Shown: positions 6,635 through 15,546, counted from the first letter of the stretch. The stretch: 64,000 nucleotides of DNA from Superficieibacter sp. HKU1 (GCF_029319185.1 NZ_CP119754.1:4464001-4528000), one strand, 5' to 3'. Notes: a model not told the origin generated them from the sequence alone. A program made the numbers and translations.

Positions 6635-8215
6635 ATGAAAAAGCGGCGGGTTGTAATCGGCGTCATTGGTACGGTGCTGGATAAACGCGGTAAACGGGCT
6701 AATCGCTGGGTGAAATGGCGGCCAACGGTGGGACTGTGCCAGCAGCCCGATCTGCCTGTCGATCGTCTGGAATTACTTTACCAGCCCAAAGACCGGGGAA
6801 TGACGGAACAGCTCCGGGAAGATATCCAGAAAGTCTCCCCGCAAACTGAGGTGCGCACGCATACCGTCGCTATTGACGATCCGTGGGATTTTGAAGAGGT
6901 CTACGCAGCGTTCCTCGATTTTGCCAGCCATTACCCTTTTGATACCGAGAACGAAGAGTATCTGGTGCATATTACTACCGGCACGCACGTCGCGCAGATT
7001 TGCTGGTTCCTGCTGACGGAAGCGCGCTATCTTCCCGCCAGCCTGCTGCAAACCGGACCGCTTAAAAATCGCGAGGACGATAATCGCGCGGCAGGAACAT
7101 ATTCAATTATCGATCTCGATCTTAGTCGTTACGCCACCCTGACCAGCCGTTTTCAGCGCGAACAACAGCAATCTGTCTCGTTCCTGAAAAACGGGATTGA
7201 GACCCGCAATGTAACGTTCAACCGGATGATAGATCAGATTGAGCGGGTGGCCTTACGTTCTGATGCGCCGATATTGCTTACCGGGCCAACGGGTGCCGGT
7301 AAATCTTTCCTCGCTAAACGAATTTACCAGCTACGCCAGTCGCGCCATCTGGTCGCGGGCAAGCTGGTTGCCGTCAACTGTGCCACGCTGCGGGGCGATA
7401 ACGCCATGTCGACGCTGTTTGGTCATGTAAAAGGCGCATTTACCGGCGCGCTCCAGCCGCGAACGGGCCTGCTGCGCGAAGCCGACGGCGGCGTGCTGTT
7501 TCTGGATGAGATTGCGGAGCTGGGCCTTGATGAACAAGCCATGCTGCTGAAAGCGATAGAGGAGAAAACCTTTTACCCGTTCGGCTCAGATAAAGAGGTT
7601 CATAGCGACTTCCAGCTTATCGCCGGGACCCATCGCGATTTGCAGGTGTGGGTGGCTGAGGGTCGCTTTCGGGAAGATCTTTATTCCCGTATTAATATGT
7701 GGACCTTTACCCTGCCCGGTCTGGCGGAGCGGCGGGAAGATATTGCGCCCAACGTTGAGTATGAACTGCAACGTTTCGCAGCTAACCGTCAGATGCAGGT
7801 CCGCTTTGATAAAGAGGCCCGCGAACATTATCTTGGTTTCGCCCGATCGCCGCAGGCCGCCTGGCGGGGGAATTTCCGCGAGCTGGGATCGTCCGTCGCC
7901 CGTATGGCGACGCTTGCCGAACAGGGGCGGATCACCCTGGACCTGGTTGAAGAAGAGATCCAACGTCTGAAACAACACTGGCAGCCTTCATCACAGATCT
8001 CCCTTCCGGCAATAAACGAAGAGATTGATCTGTTTGAGCAAAGCCAGCTGGAAACGGTGATCCGCGTTTGTCGGCAGTGCCATTCGCTCTCGGAGGCAGG
8101 ACGGATGCTGTTCGCTGTCTCGCGGCAGAAGAAAAGCAATCCAAATGATGCCGATCGTCTGCGTAAGTATCTGGCGCGCTTTGGATTGAGCTGGGAAAGC
8201 GTACGGGAAGTGTGA
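6635..8215 (+). CDS. rtcR: RtcR, CARF-domain sigma54-dependent activator of RNA repair genes
   Basis: 526 residues. The N-terminal ~180 residues are the CARF-type sensor (VVIGVIGTVLD, VHITTGTHVAQICWFLL), in this family reported to sense RNA ends or tRNA fragments. The AAA+ domain has Walker A GPTGAGKS (217-224), the sigma54-contacting GAFTGA (267-272) and Walker B GGVLFLDEI (285-293); the C-terminus should hold the DNA-binding helix-turn-helix. AAGGAT precedes the ATG and an extended -10 (TGCTATGCT, 6584-6592) lies upstream. In E. coli RtcR controls rtcBA; those genes are not in this window, and the only sigma54 promoter beside it drives the slipin unit, which I infer is a target. Confidence 0.95.
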   Translation: MKKRRVVIGVIGTVLDKRGKRANRWVKWRPTVGLCQQPDLPVDRLELLYQPKDRGMTEQLREDIQKVSPQTEVRTHTVAIDDPWDFEEVYAAFLDFASHYPFDTENEEYLVHITTGTHVAQICWFLLTEARYLPASLLQTGPLKNREDDNRAAGTYSIIDLDLSRYATLTSRFQREQQQSVSFLKNGIETRNVTFNRMIDQIERVALRSDAPILLTGPTGAGKSFLAKRIYQLRQSRHLVAGKLVAVNCATLRGDNAMSTLFGHVKGAFTGALQPRTGLLREADGGVLFLDEIAELGLDEQAMLLKAIEEKTFYPFGSDKEVHSDFQLIAGTHRDLQVWVAEGRFREDLYSRINMWTFTLPGLAERREDIAPNVEYELQRFAANRQMQVRFDKEAREHYLGFARSPQAAWRGNFRELGSSVARMATLAEQGRITLDLVEEEIQRLKQHWQPSSQISLPAINEEIDLFEQSQLETVIRVCRQCHSLSEAGRMLFAVSRQKKSNPNDADRLRKYLARFGLSWESVREV

Positions 8216-8275
8216 ATACGTTAGCACAGGTATAATTCTGCTTATAGCCGGTATATTGCCGGCTTATCTTACTTT

Positions 8276-8836
8276 TTAACGCCGGGTAACGATCTGCGGT
8301 TCTGTTTTACAGAAATAAGTAGATGCATCGGGTATATCAGATAATACCAGTGACATTGCACCGATATTCACATTATTACCAATATGCACATTCCCAAGAA
8401 TACATGCACCCGCGCCAATATTCACATTATTGCCAATGGTTGCCGCCGCCGGATCGTCCTCTTTTCTCAAACCAATCGTTACGTTTTGATAGATAAGCGC
8501 ATTATCGCCAATAATCGATTTCCCTGATATCACCACGCCAGTCAGATGAACAAACTTAGGATTAAGGCCGATAGTAGCTTTTAATGCCACGTCAGAGGCA
8601 TACCGGCACTGTAGTGACCAGTTTATTTTTTTTGCCACGCGTCGCTGTTGTTTGTTGCCATGAAGATACATTTGGCTGGCAAGACGCCACCATAATAAAA
8701 AATGGCGATTCCGGTTTTTATGGGCAAGCCAGAGGCGAAAAAAACTGAGTTTATTTTTCGTAGTAATTTCTTCGCGCCAGAATTTTTTCAAGTCCGTACT
8801 TTTTTTCGATAATAAAAACATAATAATGTGGAGCAT
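8276..8836 (-). CDS. Hexapeptide-repeat acyltransferase (serine acetyltransferase-like)
   Basis: 186 residues. A basic, tryptophan-rich N-terminal half is followed by a left-handed beta-helix made of hexapeptide repeats (IGLNPKFVHLTGVVISGKSIIGDNALIYQNVTIG, IGNNVNIGAGACILGNVHIGNNVNIGAMSLV). The catalytic His of this family would be in FVHLTGVV. Closest in style to the short CysE-like or LPS/capsule O-acetyltransferases; the acceptor is unknown. The sixth residue (ATG at 8821) is an alternative start; AAAAGG lies before the first. Single gene, AT-rich relative to its neighbours, which suggests transfer. Confidence 0.65.
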   Translation of the reverse strand: MLHIIMFLLSKKSTDLKKFWREEITTKNKLSFFRLWLAHKNRNRHFLLWWRLASQMYLHGNKQQRRVAKKINWSLQCRYASDVALKATIGLNPKFVHLTGVVISGKSIIGDNALIYQNVTIGLRKEDDPAAATIGNNVNIGAGACILGNVHIGNNVNIGAMSLVLSDIPDASTYFCKTEPQIVTRR

Positions 8837-9003
8837 CGTCTTTTGACCTTTTCCCGTGGCGCGACGTTTAACTTATTGTGGATGATCTTAGCCTCAAGTG
8901 CAAAGCACGGACGGTAATCAGTGGACTGTACTCCATGGTCATGAAACCTCTTCATCATAATTTGTTTGAATAAAATCTCCCCACACGATAAACAATACCT
9001 ATG

Positions 9004-9027
9004 GCCGGGCTCGATCCCGGCTTTTTT
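9004..9027 (+). terminator. Intrinsic terminator in the panS leader
   Basis: GCCGGG-CTCGAT-CCCGGC followed by TTTTTT, only 38 bp before the panS ATG. No plus-strand gene ends upstream of it closer than rtcR at 8215. It may attenuate panS or end a short unannotated RNA. The rest of 8837-9003 holds nothing I can support. Confidence 0.65.
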
Positions 9028-9065
9028 ATAACAAAACACAATACAACGTCCCTGAGGAAAACAAA

Positions 9066-10004
9066 ATGCTTTCTATACTGACCCGGCTGTTCCCGCTGTG
9101 GGCACTGCTGCTCTCCGTTGTCGCGTATTACACGCCCGCGACGTTCGTTCCCATCGGCCCATGGGTCAGTACGTTGCTGATGCTGATTATGTTTGGCATG
9201 GGTGTGCACCTGAACATCGCCGATTTTAAACGGGTGCTGTCACGCCCTGCGCCCGTCGCGGCGGGCATTTTTTTGCACTATCTGGTGATGCCGCTGGCCG
9301 CCTGGCTGCTGGCAATGCTGTTTAAGATGCCACCGGATCTGTCTGCCGGGATGGTGCTGGTGGGTAGCGTCGCCAGCGGTACAGCATCGAACGTGATGAT
9401 TTATCTGGCAAAAGGTGACGTGGCGCTGTCCGTTACGATTTCCTCGGTGTCGACGCTGGTCGGCGTGGTGGCCACGCCGCTGCTGACCCGCCTGTATGTG
9501 GATGCGCATATTCAGGTCGATGTAATGGGCATGCTGGTCAGTATTCTGCAGATTGTGGTGATCCCTATCGCGCTCGGTCTGATTGTCCACCACCTGTTCC
9601 CGCGCGTGGTGCGGGCGGTAGAGCCCTATCTGCCTGCCTTCTCGATGGTCTGCATCCTGGCAATTATTAGCGCCGTGGTTGCCGGTAGCGCCAGCCATAT
9701 TGCCTCGGTTGGGCTGGTCGTTATTGTCGCGGTGATCCTGCATAACGCTATTGGTCTGCTTGGCGGATACTGGGGCGGCAAGCTGTTCGGCTTCGATGAA
9801 TCCACCTGCCGGACGCTGGCGATAGAGGTCGGGATGCAGAACTCCGGTCTTGCTGCCGCGCTCGGTAAAATCTATTTCTCGCCGCTGGCCGCCCTTCCTG
9901 GTGCGCTGTTCTCCGTCTGGCACAATCTTTCCGGTTCGCTGCTGGCTGGCTACTGGTCGGGGAAGACGATTAATGAAAAACATAAAACGGTAAGGCAACG
10001 CTAA
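9066..10004 (+). CDS. panS: PanS-type ketopantoate/pantoate transporter (bile acid:Na+ symporter superfamily)
   Basis: 312 residues, almost entirely hydrophobic, with 9-10 membrane segments of the BASS fold. Family landmarks include LMLIMFGMGVHLNIADFKRVL, GSVASGTASNVMIYLAKGDVALS and EVGMQNSGLAAALGK, the last two being the crossover regions that bind substrate and sodium. I recognise it as the Salmonella-type PanS, linked to pantoate/ketopantoate transport; the substrate assignment rests on family resemblance. AGGA lies 9 bp before the ATG. Transcribed alone with its own terminator. Confidence 0.75.
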   Translation: MLSILTRLFPLWALLLSVVAYYTPATFVPIGPWVSTLLMLIMFGMGVHLNIADFKRVLSRPAPVAAGIFLHYLVMPLAAWLLAMLFKMPPDLSAGMVLVGSVASGTASNVMIYLAKGDVALSVTISSVSTLVGVVATPLLTRLYVDAHIQVDVMGMLVSILQIVVIPIALGLIVHHLFPRVVRAVEPYLPAFSMVCILAIISAVVAGSASHIASVGLVVIVAVILHNAIGLLGGYWGGKLFGFDESTCRTLAIEVGMQNSGLAAALGKIYFSPLAALPGALFSVWHNLSGSLLAGYWSGKTINEKHKTVRQR

Positions 10005-10016
10005 TCCTGCCACAAC

Positions 10017-10041
10017 GGAGGGGCTTCCCCTCCCTTTTTTT
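10017..10041 (+). terminator. panS terminator
   Basis: GGAGGGG-CTT-CCCCTCC followed by CTTTTTTT, 12 bp after the panS stop codon. The remaining 10042-10252 stretch is very AT-rich with no gene; a TATGAT at 10201 could be the -10 for the next operon, without a good -35. Confidence 0.9.
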
Positions 10042-10252
10042 GCCGTTTTTCTTTTGAACTTCGTCACAAAACCACAAAATACCACACAAAACAAATAATC
10101 AAAATAAACCTTTAAATACAATTAATTAAATTATTAAGCATTCTATGACATTCGTTTAAAGCATTTTATTAATGTTGATTTATTTTGTTTTAATTGGGAT
10201 TATGATTTCACTACAACACAGATAAAACCCTTACCCTATCTTCGAGGCCGCT

Positions 10253-11839
10253 ATGAAAAAAATTGCGATTATTGGAAGCAGTGGAGGCAACCTCTACAAC
10301 CTGGGTGGCGCAGAGCCAGAAAAGCTGCTCCAGGAAATTTACCAGCAGTGTGAAGCTGCAGGCGTTAATGTCGCCGCCGTGCAGTTTATCGCGGCGGAAG
10401 CATCGATGGACGTCGCAAAACCCACGACGCCGGCGTCCGTTTTTGCATTAACCACAGAAAACCAACTAAAACCACAGCGTATCTTTCAGGGCAAGCTCTC
10501 GGAAGTGAACGCCTCGGTAATAGAAAGCGATCGGCGGATCGCTGACATGATCCGCAACGGCGAGATCGACGGGATCGTGGTGATGAGCGCCGATCCGGTG
10601 AGTGCCAACCAGGCGGTTTTTGCCGCCGCCGTTGCGATGAAAACGCCGATTGTCGGCACTGGCGGCACCTCCATGGCGCTGGTAGCAGCAAAAGGCGCGA
10701 ATGTCGTTGCAACGTCAGGAACAACCGGCACCACCAGCCGTACCCGTGCGGTGTCTTTTGTCGCTTCCCTGTGTAAGCACTGGGGCATCAAATACAAACC
10801 GCAGTTGGGCAGCGCGTCTCCTTCACAGGGCGGTTCCGGTAAAAGCCTGCTAAAGCGCTTTAATATCCGCAGCATAATGATCCCTGCCCTGCCGGGCTTT
10901 ATTGCCATGGCGATTGTGCTCGCTCTGAGCCACATTCCGGGGCTGGAAAAACTTAACGATATCTTTGAAATCCTGCTGAAAGGCCTGCCGGTTCTCGTCG
11001 CCGTGCTTGCGGCAAAACAGATTTCCGAGCTGGATGAAGTCTCGATTGTTTCCGGGGTCGTCGCCGGGGTGCTCTCCGTTGAAGGAGGTCTGATCGGCGG
11101 GATCGTCGGCGGTCTGCTGGCCGGTATTTTTGTCCGCTGGCTGTTTGAACTGTGCCTCAACTGGCGCTTCCCGATGACCACCGTCAACATCGTGGCAGGC
11201 GGGATCTCGGGCCTTGCCGCCGGGTTGATCATGCACTATCTGCTGAGTCCGCTGGCGCTGGGCGCGGGTAATTACATCAAACTGGCAATCGAAAGCACGC
11301 TGGCGTTCAGCCCGGTGCTGGCGGGATTGCTGGCAGGACTGGTTATCTGGCCCGCCATTCTCGGCGGTGTCTATCACGCGGTGATCCTGCCGCTGGTACT
11401 GCTGGAGATGGAAAAATCCGGCGTCAGCTTCCTCGGCGCGGTGGATATGGTCGGCCTGGTGATGGTCGCTGCCGGGATTAACCTTGCCAACGTCATTGCG
11501 CCGCGTGAAAAAAGCGAAGCGGCGGTCGCCACGCCCGGCCTGCTCATCAACCTCGGCTTCGGCACCTTTGTTGAATCCGCTTACCCGTTCATGTTCGCCA
11601 ATAAAATCGTCTTCGGCTCCGCCATCGTCTGGGCGGGTCTCGGCGGCATGATGCTGGGTTTCTTTAACGTCAAAGGCGTGGCGTATGTTCCTGCGTTCGC
11701 CTCACCGTTCCTGTCCAGCAATGCGCTACAGATGGCGATTGTGATGTTCACCATCATGGTGCTGACCTGTATCACCACCATTATTGCCAACCGTTTTAAG
11801 GCTGTCGTACAGAACGAATCCGTTACGGCAACTCACTAA
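10253..11839 (+). CDS. PTS IIC-like sugar permease with an N-terminal cytoplasmic domain
   Basis: 528 residues in two parts. Residues 1-~190 form a soluble alpha/beta domain beginning MKKIAIIGSSGGNLYNLGG with Gly-rich turns (VVMSADPVSANQ, VGTGGTSMALVAAKGANVVATSGTTGTTSRT), looking like a Rossmann-type or ligand-sensing unit. Residues ~205-515 are about ten membrane segments resembling a PTS EIIC module. No phosphorylatable EIIA or EIIB is found in the operon, so transport need not be PTS-coupled. First gene of a unit with the TIM barrel, HAD and DeoR genes. The substrate is unknown. Confidence 0.6.
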   Translation: MKKIAIIGSSGGNLYNLGGAEPEKLLQEIYQQCEAAGVNVAAVQFIAAEASMDVAKPTTPASVFALTTENQLKPQRIFQGKLSEVNASVIESDRRIADMIRNGEIDGIVVMSADPVSANQAVFAAAVAMKTPIVGTGGTSMALVAAKGANVVATSGTTGTTSRTRAVSFVASLCKHWGIKYKPQLGSASPSQGGSGKSLLKRFNIRSIMIPALPGFIAMAIVLALSHIPGLEKLNDIFEILLKGLPVLVAVLAAKQISELDEVSIVSGVVAGVLSVEGGLIGGIVGGLLAGIFVRWLFELCLNWRFPMTTVNIVAGGISGLAAGLIMHYLLSPLALGAGNYIKLAIESTLAFSPVLAGLLAGLVIWPAILGGVYHAVILPLVLLEMEKSGVSFLGAVDMVGLVMVAAGINLANVIAPREKSEAAVATPGLLINLGFGTFVESAYPFMFANKIVFGSAIVWAGLGGMMLGFFNVKGVAYVPAFASPFLSSNALQMAIVMFTIMVLTCITTIIANRFKAVVQNESVTATH

Positions 11840-11867
11840 GTTCATGCACCAACACCAGAGGTACACC

Positions 11868-12707
11868 ATGTTTAAAGGCGATATGAATAAAAAACGCGCC
11901 AAAGCGTTACAGAAAGTGAAAGATGCCATCGCGCTGCACGGCGGGCAAACCATCCTCAGTACGGGGATCACCGGCGACGATGCTCGCCTGGCGAAGGCGG
12001 TCTGCGAAGCAGGCGTTAAGCTGCTGGAGCCGAACCATCCGGCCCTGGCGCTGGCGCGCGGTCATAAAGGCGTCAGCAACATGCACGCGGCAGAACAAAT
12101 CCGCCATGAAATTACCAACGGTCAGATGGCCGAAGCGGTACAGGGCGTGCGCAATGTAGTGCCCGACGATATCTTCATTACCGTCGGCATTGCAGGTGGT
12201 TTTACTGAAACCCTGCCCGTCCCGCTTAGCGAAATGGAGATCCTGGAAATTGCCCGTGCCGGAGCCGACGGATTACACACCCATAAATCCGACTGGGACG
12301 ATTTGCAGGATATTGTGGATCTTGCCCACCAGTACGGTCTGACCGTTGATGCTTATATCGGTCATCCGGACGACCTGCACACCTTCGGTATTGCGGCACG
12401 CACGCCGGAAGAAGTGGCCAGCGTGGCGAAACGGATGGAAGACATTGGCGTCGATATGATCGGCCTGATGACCGGCATGAGCTATGAAGGCGTGGCGGCG
12501 GGTGATATTCCCCAGACCATTAAAGATCGCCTTAAGGCGCTGGTGGGCGCGGTAAGCGTGCCGACACTGGCGGAAGGGGGCATTAACGTCGCCAATGCCA
12601 AAGCGTTTAAAGATACCGGCGTCAATATTCTGGTGGTCGGCACGGCCATCGACAATATGGTTTGCAACGCCGCTAAACAGGCGATTACGCCGTTTATCAC
12701 CCATTAA
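11868..12707 (+). CDS. TIM-barrel protein, aldolase or phosphate-binding type
   Basis: 279 residues from ATG 11868, which has GAGG at the right distance; the longer frame starts inside the permease gene. The pattern of alternating strands and helices, and the C-terminal VPTLAEGGINVANAKAF ... NILVVGTAID, are typical of phosphate-binding TIM barrels (standard phosphate site at the ends of strands 7 and 8). HTHKSDWDD and AYIGHPDDLHTF may carry active-site residues. I do not recognise the exact family. It probably works on the phosphorylated sugar brought in by the preceding permease. Confidence 0.6.
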   Translation: MFKGDMNKKRAKALQKVKDAIALHGGQTILSTGITGDDARLAKAVCEAGVKLLEPNHPALALARGHKGVSNMHAAEQIRHEITNGQMAEAVQGVRNVVPDDIFITVGIAGGFTETLPVPLSEMEILEIARAGADGLHTHKSDWDDLQDIVDLAHQYGLTVDAYIGHPDDLHTFGIAARTPEEVASVAKRMEDIGVDMIGLMTGMSYEGVAAGDIPQTIKDRLKALVGAVSVPTLAEGGINVANAKAFKDTGVNILVVGTAIDNMVCNAAKQAITPFITH

Positions 12708-12730
12708 TTCATCTTTCAGGGATGGAAAAT

Positions 12731-13531
12731 ATGTTGCTGGTCACCGATCTGGACGGAACCTTACTGACGTCGCAGAAGATAATTAGTCCGCGTACGCGTC
12801 AGGCGCTGGTGGAATTTCACCAGCGCGGCGGTCAGCTTGCCGCCTGTTCCGCCAGGCCGGTCTCTTCAATGGTGCGCCTGTTACAACAGCAAAAGGTTGA
12901 CGCGCTGTTTAGCGGGTGCGCCGGATTCAACGGCGGGCAGATCCTGGAGATGGCGCAGCAACGTATTACGCATTCGGCCGCGCTCTCCCGCATGGATTTG
13001 CGGGATATCGACCGACATATTTCCCTTTCCCGCTATGCGCACCATTTCTTTAGCGCGGAAGCGATTTACCACCGCTACGATCGGCCCGTTGCGCCATGGA
13101 CGACCTATGAGGCCGAATTATTTATGCTTCCACTGATCCCCGCTGCGTCTGGCATTATTTTTAATCGCCCGGATATTTATAAAATTACCGTTGTGGCGGA
13201 GCAGTCCAAAATAAAACGGCTCAACACTGATATTAATAACCATCTTCCGTCTGGTTTTAATGCCACCATCACCGGCGGAAATTATATTGATATTCAACGA
13301 GTGGAAATAAACAAAGGCTATGCGGTCAGCCAGCTTATCCGCCAACTGTCACTCCCTGCGCCGCAGGTTGTGGCGATTGGCGATCAGCAAAACGACGTCA
13401 GTATGTTTGCCGTAGCCGACATCGGCATCGCGATGGGCAACGCGCCAAATTCAGTCAAACAGCAGGCCAGCTACGTTACCAGCAGCAATGATGACGAGGG
13501 TATCGTCCGGGCGCTGGAGTGGTTGCGTTGA
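12731..13531 (+). CDS. Cof-type HAD-IIB sugar phosphatase
   Basis: 266 residues. Motif I is DLDGTLL (about 5-11), motif II the Ser in AACSARP, and motifs III/IV are in K(GYAV) and GDQQNDVSMF (about 218-227), with a C2B-type cap in between. These enzymes remove phosphate from sugar phosphates in the cytoplasm. The ATG at 12731 is preferred over 12722 because AGGGATGG then lies at normal spacing. Likely a detoxifying or terminal phosphatase for the sugar handled by this operon. Confidence 0.85.
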   Translation: MLLVTDLDGTLLTSQKIISPRTRQALVEFHQRGGQLAACSARPVSSMVRLLQQQKVDALFSGCAGFNGGQILEMAQQRITHSAALSRMDLRDIDRHISLSRYAHHFFSAEAIYHRYDRPVAPWTTYEAELFMLPLIPAASGIIFNRPDIYKITVVAEQSKIKRLNTDINNHLPSGFNATITGGNYIDIQRVEINKGYAVSQLIRQLSLPAPQVVAIGDQQNDVSMFAVADIGIAMGNAPNSVKQQASYVTSSNDDEGIVRALEWLR

Positions 13532-13580
13532 CCTGCGCATCCAGTTACCATGCGGCAAAGCATGACGCTGGCGAACCCTA

Positions 13581-14339
13581 ATGAACCCGATAAAAAGAAG
13601 AAAACATATTCTTGATGAAGTAAACAAATTCGGTGAAGTCACCGTTGTTAAATTATCGGAAACGCTAAACGTCACGTCAGAGACCATTCGCCGCGATCTT
13701 TCCCTGCTGGAGACCGAAGGCCAAATTACCAAAATCCACGGCGGCGCGGTTAAAAAGCAGGTCGTTCAGGAAGATGCTTTCAGCGCCCGCATTGATGCCC
13801 ACCGTGAAGAAAAAATGGCGATTGCTCAATTAGCCGCCAGCATGGTCAGCGAGCGGGATACCCTGTTTATTGATTCCTGCACCACCAATCTTATTCTCGC
13901 TGAATACCTGCCGCCGATTGCTTTTTCAGTGATTACCAATTCCGCCTTAATCGCCGATAAAATAAAAGAACACAACCTTCAGGCTCGTGTTTATGTATTA
14001 GGCGGCGAATATGATTACCATTTTCGCGCTAACCTTGGCGTTTCGGTTTGCCAGCAAATAAACGCTATCCATGCCGATATTTGTTTCATCGGCGCTGGCG
14101 GCATTTCCCCCCAACATGGCGTACTGGTGAAAAGTTTTGACGAAGCGTACGTTGCTAAAGCGATGATCACCATGAGTAAAAAATCGGTGATCCTCGCCGA
14201 CCATACCAAATTTGGCCAGGACGGGGTGATGTGCATCGCGACCTTAAAAGAGATTGATAACATCATCACGGATAAAGGCTTTAAAACAACGGGTTATACT
14301 CAGCAGGATTTTACCGGGAAGGTGCGACTGGCGGAGTAA
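13581..14339 (+). CDS. DeoR-family transcriptional regulator
   Basis: 252 residues. Residues 1-57 carry the DeoR winged helix-turn-helix with the family signature (RRKHILDEVNKFGEVTVVKLSETLNVTSETIRRDLSLLETEG), followed by GGAV and a sugar-phosphate-binding domain (IDSCTTNLILAEYL, FIGAGGISPQHGV, ADHTKFG). Repressors of this type respond to phosphorylated sugars. Last gene of the permease/TIM barrel/HAD unit, so probably an autoregulated local repressor. No terminator is visible before yjbD. Confidence 0.9.
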   Translation: MNPIKRRKHILDEVNKFGEVTVVKLSETLNVTSETIRRDLSLLETEGQITKIHGGAVKKQVVQEDAFSARIDAHREEKMAIAQLAASMVSERDTLFIDSCTTNLILAEYLPPIAFSVITNSALIADKIKEHNLQARVYVLGGEYDYHFRANLGVSVCQQINAIHADICFIGAGGISPQHGVLVKSFDEAYVAKAMITMSKKSVILADHTKFGQDGVMCIATLKEIDNIITDKGFKTTGYTQQDFTGKVRLAE

Positions 14340-14401
14340 ATGCTATCCGCCCTTTCTGTATTGCCGTACACTGGACTCTCCAGCTGAATGAGGGCACCCC
14401 C

Positions 14402-14674
14402 ATGGCACTCCCCCGCATTACCCAAAAAGAGATGACTGAGCGTGAACAGCGCGAACTGAAAACGCTGCTCGATCGCGCCCGTATTGCGCACGGTCGCCTG
14501 CTGACCAACGCAGAGACCAACAGCGTGAAGAAAGAGTACATCGATAAGTTAATGGTGCAGCGAGAAGCAGAAGCGAAAAAAGCCCGCCAGGCGAAGAAAA
14601 AGCAGGCTTATAAACCCGATACGGAAGCATCGTTTTCCTGGTCGGCAAATACGCCGACACGCGGCAGACGTTAA
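14402..14674 (+). CDS. yjbD: YjbD, DUF3811 protein
   Basis: 90 residues, highly charged and helical (KEMTEREQRELKTLLDRARIAHGR, EAEAKKARQAKKKQA), nearly identical to E. coli YjbD. Function unknown. It converges on rluF and the two stop codons overlap by 4 bp (14671-14674), as the arrangement in E. coli suggests. The upstream ribosome site is weak (GAGGGC). Confidence 0.93.
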   Translation: MALPRITQKEMTEREQRELKTLLDRARIAHGRLLTNAETNSVKKEYIDKLMVQREAEAKKARQAKKKQAYKPDTEASFSWSANTPTRGRR

Positions 14675-15546
14675 CGCCCCTTCTTCTTGCGTCCCGGCCC
14701 GGTAAAGCGTTTACCGTTTGCCGCCGGGCGCGCTTTCTCTTTCTCAGCGGATTTTTCGATCTTCACCACCGGGCGCTTGATGCCCGCCGTTTTCGGCTTC
14801 GCTTTTGCCTTCGGTTTCGCTTCTGAAGATGAGTTCTCAATCAATTTGAACAGGGTGATCAACTCATCATCGGTCAGATCGCGCCATTCACCCAGCGGCA
14901 AGCCTGACAGGCCGACATTCATAATGCGCGTGCGCTCAAGCTTCGTCACTTCATAGCCAAAGTGTTCGCACATGCGGCGAATCTGGCGGTTCAGCCCCTG
15001 AATCAGCGTAATACGGAACACAAACGGCGCTTCTTTTTTTACCTTACACTTCTTCGTCACCGTGCCGAGGATCGGTACGCCCGCGCCCATTCCACGAATA
15101 AACTCGTCGGTAACCGGCTTATCTACCGTCACCAGATACTCTTTTTCGTGATCGTTACCGGCGCGCAGTATTTTGTTCACCAGATCGCCGTGGTTGGTGA
15201 GGAAAATCAGCCCCTGAGAGTCTTTATCCAGACGGCCAATCGGGAATACGCGTTTGCTGTGGTTAACGAAATCGACGATGTTATCGCGCTCGCTGTCTTC
15301 CGTCGTACTGACGATGCCCACTGGCTTGTTCAGGGCGATAAACACCAGGTCTTCAGCTTCGCGCGGTTCAATCAACTGGCCGTTAACCTTGACCACATCG
15401 CCAGGATTCACCTGATCGCCGATGGTGGCGCGCTTGCCGTTGATGAAGACATTGCCTTGTTCGATAAAGCGATCCGCCTCGCGGCGCGAGCAGATGCCGC
15501 TTTCACTAATGTATTTATTTAATCGGATGGATGAGTCGGGCAGCAT
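14671..15546 (-). CDS. rluF: 23S rRNA pseudouridine 2604 synthase (also tRNA-Tyr U35)
   Basis: 291 residues (E. coli 290). An N-terminal S4 RNA-binding domain (RLNKYISESGICSRREADRFIEQGNVFINGKRA) precedes the RsuA/RluB/E/F catalytic domain with the active Asp in RLDKDSQGLIFLTN. The Lys/Ala/Pro-rich C-terminal tail of about 60 residues is typical of RluF. The start lies in a frame conserved with E. coli (MLPDSSIRLNKYI) and AGGAG precedes it. Confidence 0.95.
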   Translation of the reverse strand: MLPDSSIRLNKYISESGICSRREADRFIEQGNVFINGKRATIGDQVNPGDVVKVNGQLIEPREAEDLVFIALNKPVGIVSTTEDSERDNIVDFVNHSKRVFPIGRLDKDSQGLIFLTNHGDLVNKILRAGNDHEKEYLVTVDKPVTDEFIRGMGAGVPILGTVTKKCKVKKEAPFVFRITLIQGLNRQIRRMCEHFGYEVTKLERTRIMNVGLSGLPLGEWRDLTDDELITLFKLIENSSSEAKPKAKAKPKTAGIKRPVVKIEKSAEKEKARPAANGKRFTGPGRKKKGR

